Origin: Amarolinea aalborgensis
GTDB lineage: Bacteria > Chloroflexota > Anaerolineae > SSC4 > Amarolineaceae
Length of the DNA: 64,000 nt
Assembly: GCF_900491745.1 (NCBI RefSeq)
Contig: NZ_UETR01000009.1
Coordinates: 124,001-188,000, forward strand
Direction of reading: 5' to 3'
Shown piece after piece: positions 9,225 through 17,988 of this stretch (its first letter is position 1; each line of letters opens with the position of its first letter). The notes beneath the pieces are model-generated. The model made no database searches. It was not told where the DNA came from and saw only the letters and a list, made by a program, of their open reading frames with translations. The translations under genes and the position numbers were made by a program.

Positions 9225-9464
9225 TCAAATGGTCAAATCGGGATTGCCGACTGTCGGCGGCGCGCCTGGTTGGCCAGCCGCCCAGGCGGAGCACCAGCGT
9301 TCCGGAGGGGCCGGACGATCAAAGTAGAGCGACTGCGGCGCGCGGCAGAACAGGTGCACGCGTGTCACTTGACCGTCGCCGTTGCTGCGGAAGGTTTCAC
9401 TAAAACGGCAGTTCTCACAGCTCCGGCCCTGCAGTCGGCGCCAAAACAATTGGAGATCAGGCAT
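9225..9464 (-). CDS. Small Cys-rich protein, CxxC...C...C type
   Basis: This 79-residue protein has CENCRF near residue 16, a third Cys in FCRAP and a fourth in WCSAW. The spacing matches small uncharacterised bacterial proteins with a C-x-N-C-R-F ... C-R-x-P ... W-C pattern, probably a zinc or iron-sulfur site. Its ATG shares one base with the stop of the upstream FAD-subunit gene (TGATG), and the stop lies two bases from a strong terminator. It is therefore the last gene of the operon and is probably translationally coupled. Function unknown. Confidence 0.65.
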   Translation of the reverse strand: MPDLQLFWRRLQGRSCENCRFSETFRSNGDGQVTRVHLFCRAPQSLYFDRPAPPERWCSAWAAGQPGAPPTVGNPDLTI

Positions 9465-10288
9465 CAGGGCACCGGTTGGACCGACGCCAGCGCCTCTGAC
9501 AAGGCCCGACGGGCCAGGACGCCGGCCATGCGTCGGCGGTAATCGGCGCTGCCACGAAAATCTGCCACAAGCGTCTGGCCGGCGAGCAGATCCACCAGCG
9601 CGGCTGGCAGGCGATCCGGATCCTGCGTGAACTCATCCAGCCCGCTCAGCACCAGCGGCTGCGCAGTGACGCCGCCCAGCACCACGGTGGCAACGGCCTG
9701 GTCAGGCTCGACAACGGCCACGGCCGCGACAATGGCTTCGTCGCGCGGGGTGCGCGCCACGGTCGCCAGGCCATGCCGGGCCTGCGCCAGATGCTTGGGC
9801 AACACGACTTCCAGCAGGAGATGCCCGTTGAGATAACCAGCCGGCGCATCGGCCAACATGCGCAGCGCCGCTTGCTGCGGCGGCCCATCCACGGCGACGA
9901 CGATCGCCTGCGCGTCCACAGCCAAGAGCGACAAGAAGAGCGCGGAGGTTCCAGACGCAACGGCCACCAGCCCGCCGATCGTCGCGACATTGCGCAGATT
10001 GATGGCGCCTTCGGCCCGCGCCGCGCGCGCGAGCAATCCGCCCGCCCATGCGCCGGCCGCCGACGCAGGCGTGAGCGCAGCCAGGGTTAGCCGCGCGCCC
10101 AGGTGCAGCCCATCCGCCTGCCAATCGGCGAAGTCGAGCGGCAATTCGCCTAGATCTACGACCGTGTCGCTGCTTAGGAACGGCACCAGCGCCGAGCCGC
10201 CAGCAAGCAGGGCCACGGGCGGTCTACGCAAGAGCAAACGGCGCACGGTGGCTAGATCAACGGGGCGATGGTATTCGGCAAGACGCAT
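9464..10288 (-). CDS. Orphan molybdopterin-dehydrogenase FAD-binding subunit (CoxM-like)
   Basis: The 274-residue protein aligns by eye with the medium FAD subunit of CO dehydrogenase/xanthine dehydrogenase-type enzymes. It has an N-terminal LLAGGSALVP loop, the NVATIGGLVA flavin-binding motif near residue 100 and a C-terminal CO_deh_flav_C-like part. The subunit normally passes electrons between a [2Fe-2S] subunit and a Mo-cofactor subunit. Neither partner is visible within this window, so it is orphaned or serves a complex encoded elsewhere. A purine-rich AGAGAGG site precedes the ATG. It is the fifth gene of the yacL-cysS operon, 27 nt after the PEBP gene. Confidence 0.85.
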   Translation of the reverse strand: MRLAEYHRPVDLATVRRLLLRRPPVALLAGGSALVPFLSSDTVVDLGELPLDFADWQADGLHLGARLTLAALTPASAAGAWAGGLLARAARAEGAINLRNVATIGGLVAVASGTSALFLSLLAVDAQAIVVAVDGPPQQAALRMLADAPAGYLNGHLLLEVVLPKHLAQARHGLATVARTPRDEAIVAAVAVVEPDQAVATVVLGGVTAQPLVLSGLDEFTQDPDRLPAALVDLLAGQTLVADFRGSADYRRRMAGVLARRALSEALASVQPVP

Positions 10289-10315
10289 AGCAGCCTCTCT
10301 CTCCTGCAGCTACAT

Positions 10316-10774
10316 TCACTTACGTTCGTACCGGCCCATCATCTGCGCCTGGCCGATCACATGGCCTGCCAGGCTGCGCTCTAGTTCGGGGCGCGCGGCG
10401 CCGGCGCGCAAGGGCAGCGCTGCCACGGCCAGCGCGTATAAGCGAAAGAAATAGCGGTGCGGGCCATGTCCGCGCGGCGGGCACGGCCCGCCGTAGCCCA
10501 CACTGCCAAAATCATTGCGCCCGCTCAATCCAGAAGCGCCAGGACGCCATCCTTCGGCTAACTCGCCCAGCGCGCCAGGTAGATTGAACAAGGTCCAATG
10601 TGTCCAGGTTCCACGCGGCGCGTCTGGATCATCCATGATCAAAACGAAGCTCTGAACGCCCGCCGGCGCGCCGCGCCAGGAGAGCGCCGGCGACACATTG
10701 GCGCCATCGCAGGTGAAACGCGCTGGGATCAAACCCTCATCACGAAAGGCTGCTGTTTGCAGGATGAACGCCAT
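10316..10774 (-). CDS. YbhB/YbcL-type PEBP family protein
   Basis: This 152-residue protein matches the bacterial phosphatidylethanolamine-binding (Raf-kinase-inhibitor-like) family in length and motifs: FTCDGANVSP, the DDPDAPRGTWTHW ligand-pocket motif and YGGPCPPRGHGPHRY. The cellular role of bacterial members is poorly known. The gene begins 3 nt after the rlmB stop, behind a GAGAGG site, so it is cotranscribed with translation genes. Confidence 0.92.
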   Translation of the reverse strand: MAFILQTAAFRDEGLIPARFTCDGANVSPALSWRGAPAGVQSFVLIMDDPDAPRGTWTHWTLFNLPGALGELAEGWRPGASGLSGRNDFGSVGYGGPCPPRGHGPHRYFFRLYALAVAALPLRAGAARPELERSLAGHVIGQAQMMGRYERK

Positions 10775-10777
10775 GTT

Positions 10778-11557
10778 TCACCTCTCTTTCTGTCCGGATT
10801 GGACTTGCGGATTCGAACGCCGGGCGCTTTGCGCAGCGTACAGCACGATCGAGCCGGCCACGGCGACATTGAGCGACTCCACATGCCCATGCATCGGCAG
10901 GCTGATGAGCCAGTCGCACGTCTCGCGCACCAGGCGGCTCAGCCCTTCGCCTTCGCTGCCCACCACCAAGACCAAAGGCCCGGTCAGGTTCGCACGGTCG
11001 AAGGGAGTCGCGCGCGGGTCCACTTCCAGCCCGGCCACCCACAACCGCTGCGCCTTCAAATCTTGCAGCGTACGCGTCAGGTTGATGACCTGGGCAATGC
11101 GCAGATGCTCCACCGCGCCGGCCGAGGCATTGCTGACCGTCGCGGTGATGCCCGCCGCGCGGCGTTCGGGCAACAAAACCCCGTGCACGCCGGCCGCATC
11201 CGCCGTGCGCAGCAGCGTGCCCAGGTTCTGCGGATCCTGCACGTGGTCCAGCGCCAGCAGCAGCGGCGCGTCATCGCCCGCGGCGGCCAGGATGGCGTCC
11301 ATTTCGGCGTAAGGGTAGGCCGACACTTCCGCGGCCACGCCTTGATGGTTCGCGCCCGCGGTCACCTGATCGAGCGCCGGGCGCTCTCCTTCGCCCACGG
11401 GACAACGAACGCCTTGTGCCAGGGCCATGATCTCGGCCACAATGCCGGTGCGCTGGCTGCCTTTGGCCAGCAAGATGCGCTGTACGCGGCGGCGGCGCGC
11501 ACGCAGCATCTCTCGTACCGCTTGTCGGCCATAGAGCCATTCCGTGCTGTTGGTCAT
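10778..11557 (-). CDS. rlmB: TrmH/SpoU-family 23S rRNA 2'-O-ribose methyltransferase (RlmB)
   Basis: The roughly 259-residue protein has an N-terminal substrate-binding domain (LYGRQAVREML) and a SPOUT methyltransferase domain. The three SpoU motifs are DHVQDPQNLGTLLRTADAAG, LVVGSEGEGL and LPMHGHVESLNVAVA, which form the knotted SAM site. RlmB methylates the ribose of G2251 (E. coli numbering) of 23S rRNA. I chose ATG 11557; a GTG at 11566 is in frame, and neither has a strong ribosome-binding site. It follows cysS closely, as in the cysS-rlmB order common in Gram-positive bacteria. Confidence 0.93.
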   Translation of the reverse strand: MTNSTEWLYGRQAVREMLRARRRRVQRILLAKGSQRTGIVAEIMALAQGVRCPVGEGERPALDQVTAGANHQGVAAEVSAYPYAEMDAILAAAGDDAPLLLALDHVQDPQNLGTLLRTADAAGVHGVLLPERRAAGITATVSNASAGAVEHLRIAQVINLTRTLQDLKAQRLWVAGLEVDPRATPFDRANLTGPLVLVVGSEGEGLSRLVRETCDWLISLPMHGHVESLNVAVAGSIVLYAAQSARRSNPQVQSGQKER

Positions 11558-11569
11558 GGCGGCCACGGC

Positions 11570-13042
11570 CTAGCTGTCGGCCAGGCGCCAGCCGGTGCCT
11601 TGCGCCCCATCTTCCAGCACCACGCCCAGGTCTTTCAGCCGGTTGCGAATGGCGTCCGCCTGCGCCCACTTCTTGTTCTTGCGCGCCTCCTGGCGCAGTT
11701 CGATCAGATAGTTGACCAGCCCATCGGTCACGGCCAGCAGCGCGGCGCTGCCGCCGGCGCCAGCATCGTCAGGCAGCAGTCCGAGCACCGCGCCGGCCAG
11801 ATCAGCGTACAGACCATCCAGCGCCGCCACCGTGGCCCGATTGGGCAAAGCCGCGGCGTTGAGCAGGGTATTGGTCTCACGACTAAAGTCGAACAGCTCG
11901 GCGATGGCGCTGGCCGTGTTGAAATCATCATCCATGGCTGCGCGGAAGCGTTGACGGGTGGCGTCCAGCAGCGCGGCAACCTCGGTCGGAATGTCGCCTT
12001 CCGTGCGGGCTGTGCCCAGTTTTTGTTTGACCAGGCGCACGGCGCTGACCAGCCGGCTGTAGCCTCTCTGCGCCCCTTCCAGCGCGCCGGGGCTGAAGTC
12101 GGTGCTGGAGCGGTAATGCGTGCTGAGCACGAAGAAGCGCAGCGCCAATGGCTCTACCATCTTGAACGCATCCTGAATGGTGGTGAAGTTGCCCAGCGAC
12201 TTGCCCATTTTGACGCCGTTCACCGTCACCATGTTGTTGTGCATCCAGTAATGCGCGAAGGGCGTGTTGTCGCTGGCGCCTTCGGCCTGGGCAATTTCGG
12301 CTTCATGATGAGGAAACTTGTTTTCCAGGCCGCCGCCGTGGATGTCAAACGGCTGTCCCAGATACTTGATGGACATGGCCGAGCACTCGATGTGCCAGCC
12401 AGGGTAGCCTGCGCCCCAGGGCGAAGGCCACTGCAGGATGTGCGCTGGTTCGGCGCGCTTCCACAGCGCAAAATCGGCCGGGTTGCGCTTCTCCGGGTTG
12501 ACGGCCACGCGCGCGCCTTCTTCCTGGTCTTCGACGCGGCGACCCGAGAGCTTGCCATAGTCGGGATCGCTGTCCACGCTGAAATAGACGGAGCCATTGA
12601 CCACGTACGCATGGCCGGCCGCGATCAACTGCTCGATCTGGGTGATCTGCTCTGGAATGTGCGCGCTGGCGCGGGGAATAATGTCTGGCCGCGCCACCTG
12701 GAGCGCGTCCATGTCCTGGAAGTAGCCGCGCGTGTAGCTTTCGACCAACTCCATCGGGTGCACGCGGTCGAAGCGCGCCTTGCGGATGATCTTGTCTTCG
12801 CCTTCATCCGCGTCGTCGGTCAGATGGCCCACATCGGTGATGTTCTGGACATAACGCACTTTGTAGCCCAGGAAACGCAAATAGCGCACCACCACGTCGA
12901 AGCTGACGTAGCTCTTGGCGTGACCGACGTGCGCGGGGCCATAAACAGTCGGCCCGCAGACGTAGATGCCCACATGGTCCCCGTGCAGGGGGACGAATTC
13001 TTCTTTTTGACGCGTCAGTGAGTTATAGATTTGCAGAGCCAT
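11570..13042 (-). CDS. cysS: Cysteinyl-tRNA synthetase
   Basis: The 490-residue class I aminoacyl-tRNA synthetase charges tRNA-Cys. The zinc-ligand Cys29 lies in VCGPTVY, the HIGH motif is HVGH at 38-41, the family motifs GWHIECSAM and HGGGLENKFPHHEAE are present, and the KMSKS loop is KMGKS. The C-terminal anticodon-binding helices and DALR-type region follow. Length is typical. The ATG is preceded by GAGG. It lies 15 nt after the yacL-like gene and 3-12 nt before rlmB. Confidence 0.97.
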   Translation of the reverse strand: MALQIYNSLTRQKEEFVPLHGDHVGIYVCGPTVYGPAHVGHAKSYVSFDVVVRYLRFLGYKVRYVQNITDVGHLTDDADEGEDKIIRKARFDRVHPMELVESYTRGYFQDMDALQVARPDIIPRASAHIPEQITQIEQLIAAGHAYVVNGSVYFSVDSDPDYGKLSGRRVEDQEEGARVAVNPEKRNPADFALWKRAEPAHILQWPSPWGAGYPGWHIECSAMSIKYLGQPFDIHGGGLENKFPHHEAEIAQAEGASDNTPFAHYWMHNNMVTVNGVKMGKSLGNFTTIQDAFKMVEPLALRFFVLSTHYRSSTDFSPGALEGAQRGYSRLVSAVRLVKQKLGTARTEGDIPTEVAALLDATRQRFRAAMDDDFNTASAIAELFDFSRETNTLLNAAALPNRATVAALDGLYADLAGAVLGLLPDDAGAGGSAALLAVTDGLVNYLIELRQEARKNKKWAQADAIRNRLKDLGVVLEDGAQGTGWRLADS

Positions 13043-13057
13043 GGCGGTTTGCCTCGA

Positions 13058-14101
13058 TCAATTCGAATGTGGCTGGGCGAAAAGCATGCGACCAGCATTG
13101 GTTTGCAGGACCTTCGTCACGACAACGTCGAGGGTATTGTTCAAGTAACGGTAGCCGTTCTCAACCACAACCATCGTCCCATCGTCAAGGTAGCCAACGC
13201 CCTGGCTGTTCTCTTTGCCTTCTTGAATGATGCGCACACGCATCGTTTCGCCCGGTAAGACGATGGATTTGACGGCATTGGCCAGCGCGTTGATGTTGAG
13301 CACGGTCACGCCTTGCAGGCCGGCAACTTGATTCAGGTTGAAATCGTTGGTCACGACCGGGCAACCCATCTGCTTGCCCAATTGCACCAGTTTGTCATCC
13401 ACCTGACGCACGCCATCCACATCCAGGTCGCTGATGACCACCGGCACCGCGGACTCGTGCTGCATCTTGTTGAGCATGTCCAGCCCGCGCCGTCCACGGT
13501 TGCGGCGCAATGGGTCAGGAGAATCGGCAATGTGCTGCAGTTCATTGAGAACAAAACGCGGCACGATCATAGGCCCGCGAATGAACCCGGTCTGACAGAT
13601 ATCGGCAATGCGCCCGTCAATGATGACGCTGGTGTCCAGCAACACCGGAGACTGTTCCGGCGCGGCCGGCGGCGCGGACCAGCGCGCGCCGAGGAGCGCA
13701 AAGATGTCCTTCTGACGCAGGACCATGACGATCGTGCCCAGGTAGCCAAGCACCAGAGCGCCAATGGCGGGCAGGATTTTGCCGAAAGGAGAAGGCAGAA
13801 ACGACAGGGGCCAGGCAAGGAGCGCGGCAATGATCAAGCCGACGCCAAGGCCAATCGCGGCGGCCAGGATCTGCTGGGCCGGGATCTGCCGCACCCCGCG
13901 CCGCGCCCAACGCGCGGGCACGGTCGTGAGCCAGGGCGCCAGAATAGCGCCAGCCACAACGCCCAGCAGCGTCAAAGGCGCAACCCAGCGCAGGGATTCA
14001 GCGTTCAGCGATGATGCTCCTGCCGCCTCCATGCCGATTTCCCACCCAAAAATACCAAGAACAATCGCAACGATAATACGAAAAAATAAGTCCACTTTCA
14101 C
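13058..14101 (-). CDS. YacL-like membrane PIN-TRAM nuclease
   Basis: The N-terminus has about three to four hydrophobic segments (to residue ~140). A PIN domain follows (LLDTSVIIDGRIADI, RNRGRRGLDML, VVTNDFNLNQVA), then a TRAM domain (LPGETMRVRIIQEGKENSQGVGYLDDGTMVVVENG). This is the YacL/PIN-TRAM architecture of predicted membrane-tethered ribonucleases. I chose GTG at 14101 because GGGAGG (14108-14113) stands 6 nt upstream; an ATG at 14140 would add residues with no such signal. It heads the six-gene operon with cysS and rlmB, an order known from Firmicutes clusters. Confidence 0.9.
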   Translation of the reverse strand: MKVDLFFRIIVAIVLGIFGWEIGMEAAGASSLNAESLRWVAPLTLLGVVAGAILAPWLTTVPARWARRGVRQIPAQQILAAAIGLGVGLIIAALLAWPLSFLPSPFGKILPAIGALVLGYLGTIVMVLRQKDIFALLGARWSAPPAAPEQSPVLLDTSVIIDGRIADICQTGFIRGPMIVPRFVLNELQHIADSPDPLRRNRGRRGLDMLNKMQHESAVPVVISDLDVDGVRQVDDKLVQLGKQMGCPVVTNDFNLNQVAGLQGVTVLNINALANAVKSIVLPGETMRVRIIQEGKENSQGVGYLDDGTMVVVENGYRYLNNTLDVVVTKVLQTNAGRMLFAQPHSN

Positions 14102-14386
14102 GAATCGCCTCCCAGGGTAAGGGAACAATACAGGGAACACGATGGGATTGGTACAGGAATCAACTGGGACCAGTCACATCACCCGATGGGTGACGGATAG
14201 ATGCCAGTGAATTAAGTTTTTGCCAGGCAATCCCCTATTGCTCCACCTCCCCTCGCTGTTACGCGGTCAATGCCAGATGTACCAATCGCAATGACAAAAA
14301 GAAGAAATAAATGGGGCCAAAATGGCCAATGAACTCACAAGTCAATCATACACCACTTTAGGGTTTTGTGCAACAACTATCCTGTT
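14102..14386. other. Intergenic stretch between yacL-like gene and nadD promoter
   Basis: This AT-richer stretch must hold the minus-strand promoter of the yacL-cysS operon. I found no minus-strand -35/-10 pair good enough to name. A short GGCC-AAAAT-GGCC dyad lies near 14324-14336. No ORF or RNA gene is recognisable. Confidence 0.5.
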
Positions 14387-14450
14387 TTGACGGGTTGCAA
14401 CATTTGCCTATACTTGATGCTGACCATAGCGCCTCCCGTAAGCAGGGAGG
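14387..14450 (+). promoter_or_regulatory. nadD promoter and leader hairpin
   Basis: TTGACG (14387-14392) and TATACT (14409-14414) are 16 bp apart. The leader of about 80 nt contains a CCTCCC/GGGAGG hairpin (14432-14450) that would sequester a Shine-Dalgarno-like sequence, but the real start lies a further 50 nt away. Confidence 0.65.
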
Positions 14451-14502
14451 ATGGAACCTTGGTTGAGAATATACCCAGGCAGCACTGCCGGACGGAGCAC
14501 CT

Positions 14503-15114
14503 ATGCGCGTAGGAATTTTCGGCGGCACCTTTGATCCTCCCCACATTGGTCACCTCATATTGGCTGAAGAAGCCTGGTTTCAACTCCGCCTTGACGTCGT
14601 AACCATCGTGCCCGCGGGCGACCCGCCGCACAAACGGGATCGGCGCCTGTCGCCGGCCGAAAGCCGCGTGCGCATGGTGGAAGCGGCGATTGCCGGCAAT
14701 CCCCATCTCCAGCTCTCGCGCGTGGATGTAGATCGCCCCGGCCCGCACTATACGATTGACATGGTGCGTCTGCTGCGTGACAGCTTGCCCGCGGGCACCG
14801 AGCTGTTCTTTCTGATGGGTTCCGATTCGCTGCAGGACCTGCCCAATTGGCATCAGGCGGACCGCCTGGTGGCCAACTGTCGCCTGGTGGCTTTGAGCCG
14901 GCATGATGTGACGCTGAATTGGGAGTACCTGGAAAGCGCCTTGCCCAACCTGCACGAGCGCGTTATTCAACTAGACATGCCGGAGTTGGAGATCGCGTCG
15001 CACATCCTGCAAGCGCGCGTACGCACCGGCCAGCCGATTCGTTACCAGGTGCCTGAAGCCGTCGAACAGATTATCGTGAGCGAAGAACTCTACCGCGAAA
15101 CACCCTCCCAGTAG
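14503..15114 (+). CDS. nadD: Nicotinate-nucleotide adenylyltransferase
   Basis: The 203-residue protein makes deamido-NAD from nicotinate mononucleotide and ATP. The nucleotidyltransferase motif GTFDPPHIGH (residues 8-17, with His14 and His17) and the PAGDPPHK and MGSDSL motifs fit the family, as does the C-terminal PEAVEQII. The usual C-terminal ISSTxIR phosphate-binding motif reads IASHILQAR here, with Thr and Arg positions changed. The gene is monocistronic behind its own promoter and faces the convergent peptidase gene. Confidence 0.93.
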   Translation: MRVGIFGGTFDPPHIGHLILAEEAWFQLRLDVVTIVPAGDPPHKRDRRLSPAESRVRMVEAAIAGNPHLQLSRVDVDRPGPHYTIDMVRLLRDSLPAGTELFFLMGSDSLQDLPNWHQADRLVANCRLVALSRHDVTLNWEYLESALPNLHERVIQLDMPELEIASHILQARVRTGQPIRYQVPEAVEQIIVSEELYRETPSQ

Positions 15115-15119
15115 GTCAT

Positions 15120-15259
15120 CGCCTCCGGCGTGACGTGCGATTGTCACCTACGATGGCTTCGTCGTGACGTGGGTCGCCATACCGGAGATGTGACCGACGC
15201 TCAGATCGGCGCGTAGGGCGGTCGTTGCCTCCGGCGTGACGTGTTAGTCACGCCGGAGG
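15120..15259. repeat. Repeated CTCCGGCGTGACGTG element with 13-bp palindrome
   Basis: CCTCCGGCGTGACGTG occurs at about 15122 and again at 15228. At the second copy CCTCCGGCGTGAC (15228-15240) pairs perfectly with 15247-15259 across a 6-nt loop. It lies between the convergent nadD and peptidase genes and may terminate both, though no T-tract follows. Confidence 0.6.
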
Positions 15260-15281
15260 TGTGATCCGCGCGGAGCCTCCT

Positions 15282-17789
15282 CTACCGCTGCACAAACGGC
15301 AGGTAGATCGGCTGTACGATGGTGAACGGTTCCCCTGTGTCCCATGCGGAATCCTCATAACCGGGCGCCTGACCTTTCAAACGCACGCAGTAATCCGCGC
15401 CGGGCGCGTTCGGCGCTTGCCAGGCGAAGGCCGTAGCGCCCGGGGCTGACGTGCCCAGGGCTGTCCACGGCGTGCTGCTCACCACGCGCACATCATCCAC
15501 GTACCAACCAACCCGCGCAATGCTGCTGTCGCTCGCATTGAAGAAACGAATCAGCACGCGCTGTCCGGCGAAGCTGCTCAAATCCACGCGCGTCTCGATG
15601 TAGCCGCCGCTGTCGCCTGAGAACGCGCGGCGGCCAGCGATGGGGCTGCCGTAACTGCTCGAGATCGTCTCGTTGTAGCCGCGCTGTATGATCTGCGCGC
15701 CCAGGTCAATCCAGGTGAACCCACCGTTCGTACTCAACTCGATCACGCCGCCATCGTAGCGGGTCTCCAGGTTGTATGCATGCCAGAAAACGAGCATGCC
15801 TTGCACGGGTATAGTCAACGGCTGGCTTGTCTGCAGAATCTGGCTGCTCACGACCGTGCTGCTGGCTGCGAACCAGGCATGGGTGGGGCTGTGCGCGCTG
15901 GCTGTCTGCAACTGCCAGGCAGGCGCGCCCACCTGGCTCGTAATCCACCGCGAAGCGCCCAGTTCCATGTCATCGGCGAAGGCGGCGGCCGGTGTGCAGT
16001 CGTTGGTCAACTCCAGGCTGTAGGTGGCGCTGATGGGCGCGCCGTTCGTGACCCAGGCGATGGAGGCCGCGCTGCCGCCCAGCAACGTCTCGCCGCCGGC
16101 CGGGAAAGTCAGCGTGGGCGTCGCCATTGGCAGCACGGGGACAAGGCCGCGCGCCACGGCGCAGCCGTAGATCATCGAGGCATGAGCGCCCTGGTACAAC
16201 GTACTGTCAGCCAGGATCAGGGCATCCACCCCCTGCTCAAACGCCTGGTTGCTGCTGGTCGGCGTGACATAGAACTGGGCTTGCAGGATCAGGCGGTCGG
16301 CGTCCTCTCGTCCCATGTCGCTGCGGATGCACCACAGCGCGGCCGACCAATAACGCCCATCGTCGTGTTCCTCCGATGGCGCGCCGCTGTAGCGGCCAAT
16401 ATCCACGCCAGTGCCTGCATCTTTGCCATCCACGCGGCGCAGGCAGTGTGCGCCGTTGACCAGCGGCGCGTAAATGACGGCATCCCAATCGGCGACGCAC
16501 GGCGCCTGATTGGCCTGATAGCTGACATCGCCGCGATCCGCATAGAATGAAGCCGCCAGGTAATCGCCAAAGCCTTCGCCCATGGCGCGCTGTTCGGTGT
16601 TGCGGCCCGGCCCCCACCCTGGCACCTGGTTCTGCTGAATCGCGTGTCCATACTCGTGCACGATGACATCCGCATCCTCGGCGTCGTCCACGCCGCCGTC
16701 GCCGAAGTGCAGTCCGTTGTCTGACGTACTGAAGAAGGAATTGTCCTCTGCGTAGTAGTGTGCGTGCACCGGAATGGAGCGGTTGTTGATGTTGTTGAAG
16801 CCGAGGCTTTGAATGTAGCGCTGCACGGAATCGAGCGCGTAGTAGATCGTCGCCTCTTCAAATTTGTCATTGTCACGCGTGTAATCAAAGACGCGCGACG
16901 GTTCATTGGCCTGACAGGGCGGCTTATAGTACCCGCTGATCCCCGATGCGCACAGGTTGACATAGGGCCCAATCAGCTTGTTCTGTCCGTCGTTGATTCC
17001 CTGCAAGGTGACGTTGCGCCGCGCCGCCTGGAGGGCCGGGCTGTTGGCGTTATTATTGTCGGTCAGGGTGGGATTGCCGCTTGCTTGCACCGCGTTGGGG
17101 TCGTACACGGAGCCGCTGTCAAACGCAATGGCGTTGAACTGATCCAGCACCGCGCCGCTCTGCGCATCCACAAACACATGCCAATCGCCCAGCGGCTCCA
17201 GGGCTGGCATGAAGACGTGCCAGGCCAGGCGCGCCCCTTCCTTCTGGCCCGGGAAGATCAGCAGTTGCGCGGCGGCGCCGCCGCGCTCGCCGCGCGCCAG
17301 TTTGATCGCAGCGGCCGCGGCGGTGGTAGCTTGCTCGGATGTGACGGTCGGCTGTGTGTTCAGGTCGAGTTCAGGCAGGTAACTGCTCTGAACTAACTGT
17401 ATCTCGCCGGCATGGCTGATGTGCACCGCCACTTCCGCCAGCCAAACTGGGAGTCCAGCATAGGTCTGCTGAAAGCGCACGTGCGTTGCGCCCAGGCTTT
17501 CCTTTTGCACCAGCAGCGCCAAATCGCTTAGATCGCTGCGCAGTCCCAACCACGCGGCGTTGGCGGCCAGCAGCGCCCGCGCGGAGCTGACCGAATCGGC
17601 AGCCTGGGGCGCTGAGCCGCAGTTGAGCAAGTAAGTCGGCAAGGTCCCGTTGGCTTTTTCTACGCGGGCGCAGGTTTGCGCCAGATTCGGCGCCGGCGGC
17701 TGCGCAGCGGCTACCAGGGTAAAAAGGCTTGCCAGCAAGAGCAAGGCCCCGGTTCCCGCTATGGTCAGCGGATGTTTTATACCACGCAT
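15282..17789 (-). CDS. Secreted M36/M4-like metallopeptidase with propeptide and C-terminal jelly roll
   Basis: The 835-residue protein starts with a signal peptide (about 28 residues). An FTP/PepSY-like propeptide follows (to ~240), then a catalytic domain with HEYGH at residues 378-382 and MGEGFGDY about 27 residues later, whose Glu is the candidate third zinc ligand, as in fungalysin/thermolysin-like enzymes. A MAM/immune-inhibitor-A-like beta sandwich covers about 600-790. The protein ends in IYLPFVQR, a tail shared with other secreted proteins of this window. The propeptide suggests autoprocessing after export. The ATG has a GGAG site 9 nt upstream. I infer extracellular protein degradation. 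Confidence 0.9.
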   Translation of the reverse strand: MRGIKHPLTIAGTGALLLLASLFTLVAAAQPPAPNLAQTCARVEKANGTLPTYLLNCGSAPQAADSVSSARALLAANAAWLGLRSDLSDLALLVQKESLGATHVRFQQTYAGLPVWLAEVAVHISHAGEIQLVQSSYLPELDLNTQPTVTSEQATTAAAAAIKLARGERGGAAAQLLIFPGQKEGARLAWHVFMPALEPLGDWHVFVDAQSGAVLDQFNAIAFDSGSVYDPNAVQASGNPTLTDNNNANSPALQAARRNVTLQGINDGQNKLIGPYVNLCASGISGYYKPPCQANEPSRVFDYTRDNDKFEEATIYYALDSVQRYIQSLGFNNINNRSIPVHAHYYAEDNSFFSTSDNGLHFGDGGVDDAEDADVIVHEYGHAIQQNQVPGWGPGRNTEQRAMGEGFGDYLAASFYADRGDVSYQANQAPCVADWDAVIYAPLVNGAHCLRRVDGKDAGTGVDIGRYSGAPSEEHDDGRYWSAALWCIRSDMGREDADRLILQAQFYVTPTSSNQAFEQGVDALILADSTLYQGAHASMIYGCAVARGLVPVLPMATPTLTFPAGGETLLGGSAASIAWVTNGAPISATYSLELTNDCTPAAAFADDMELGASRWITSQVGAPAWQLQTASAHSPTHAWFAASSTVVSSQILQTSQPLTIPVQGMLVFWHAYNLETRYDGGVIELSTNGGFTWIDLGAQIIQRGYNETISSSYGSPIAGRRAFSGDSGGYIETRVDLSSFAGQRVLIRFFNASDSSIARVGWYVDDVRVVSSTPWTALGTSAPGATAFAWQAPNAPGADYCVRLKGQAPGYEDSAWDTGEPFTIVQPIYLPFVQR

Positions 17790-17823
17790 GATGGGTCTCC
17801 TCGATTGATCGTTGTGCTTGATG

Positions 17824-17851
17824 TTGCTTGAGGCTTGCTTGACACTATAAA
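17824..17851 (+). promoter_or_regulatory. Possible promoter for obg
   Basis: TTGCTT (17824-17829), 16 bp, TATAAA (17846-17851) lies in the divergent region between the peptidase and obg and points toward obg. The -35 match is weak. Confidence 0.4.
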
Positions 17852-17988
17852 CGGCGCGCTTGGCGCCTGCTGTAACCTATGTGGGATTTGGGGCGCTGAC
17901 TTCTCACGCACGCCACTTGACAACTTGACCTGGAACGGGTAAGGTTGACCTGTGAATAGCTGCGAAGAACGAGGCATTGAACGATTCC

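Noticed and set aside
10598..13021. 807-codon open frame on the plus strand across rlmB and cysS
   Set aside because: It is antisense to two clearly conserved genes. The product is His/Arg/Gln-rich low-complexity sequence typical of GC-rich shadow frames, with no ribosome-binding site.
14451..14531. Small frame beginning ATG right after GGGAGG in the nadD leader
   Set aside because: Zero spacing between GGGAGG and ATG, and the GGGAGG is likely paired in a hairpin. No coding features.
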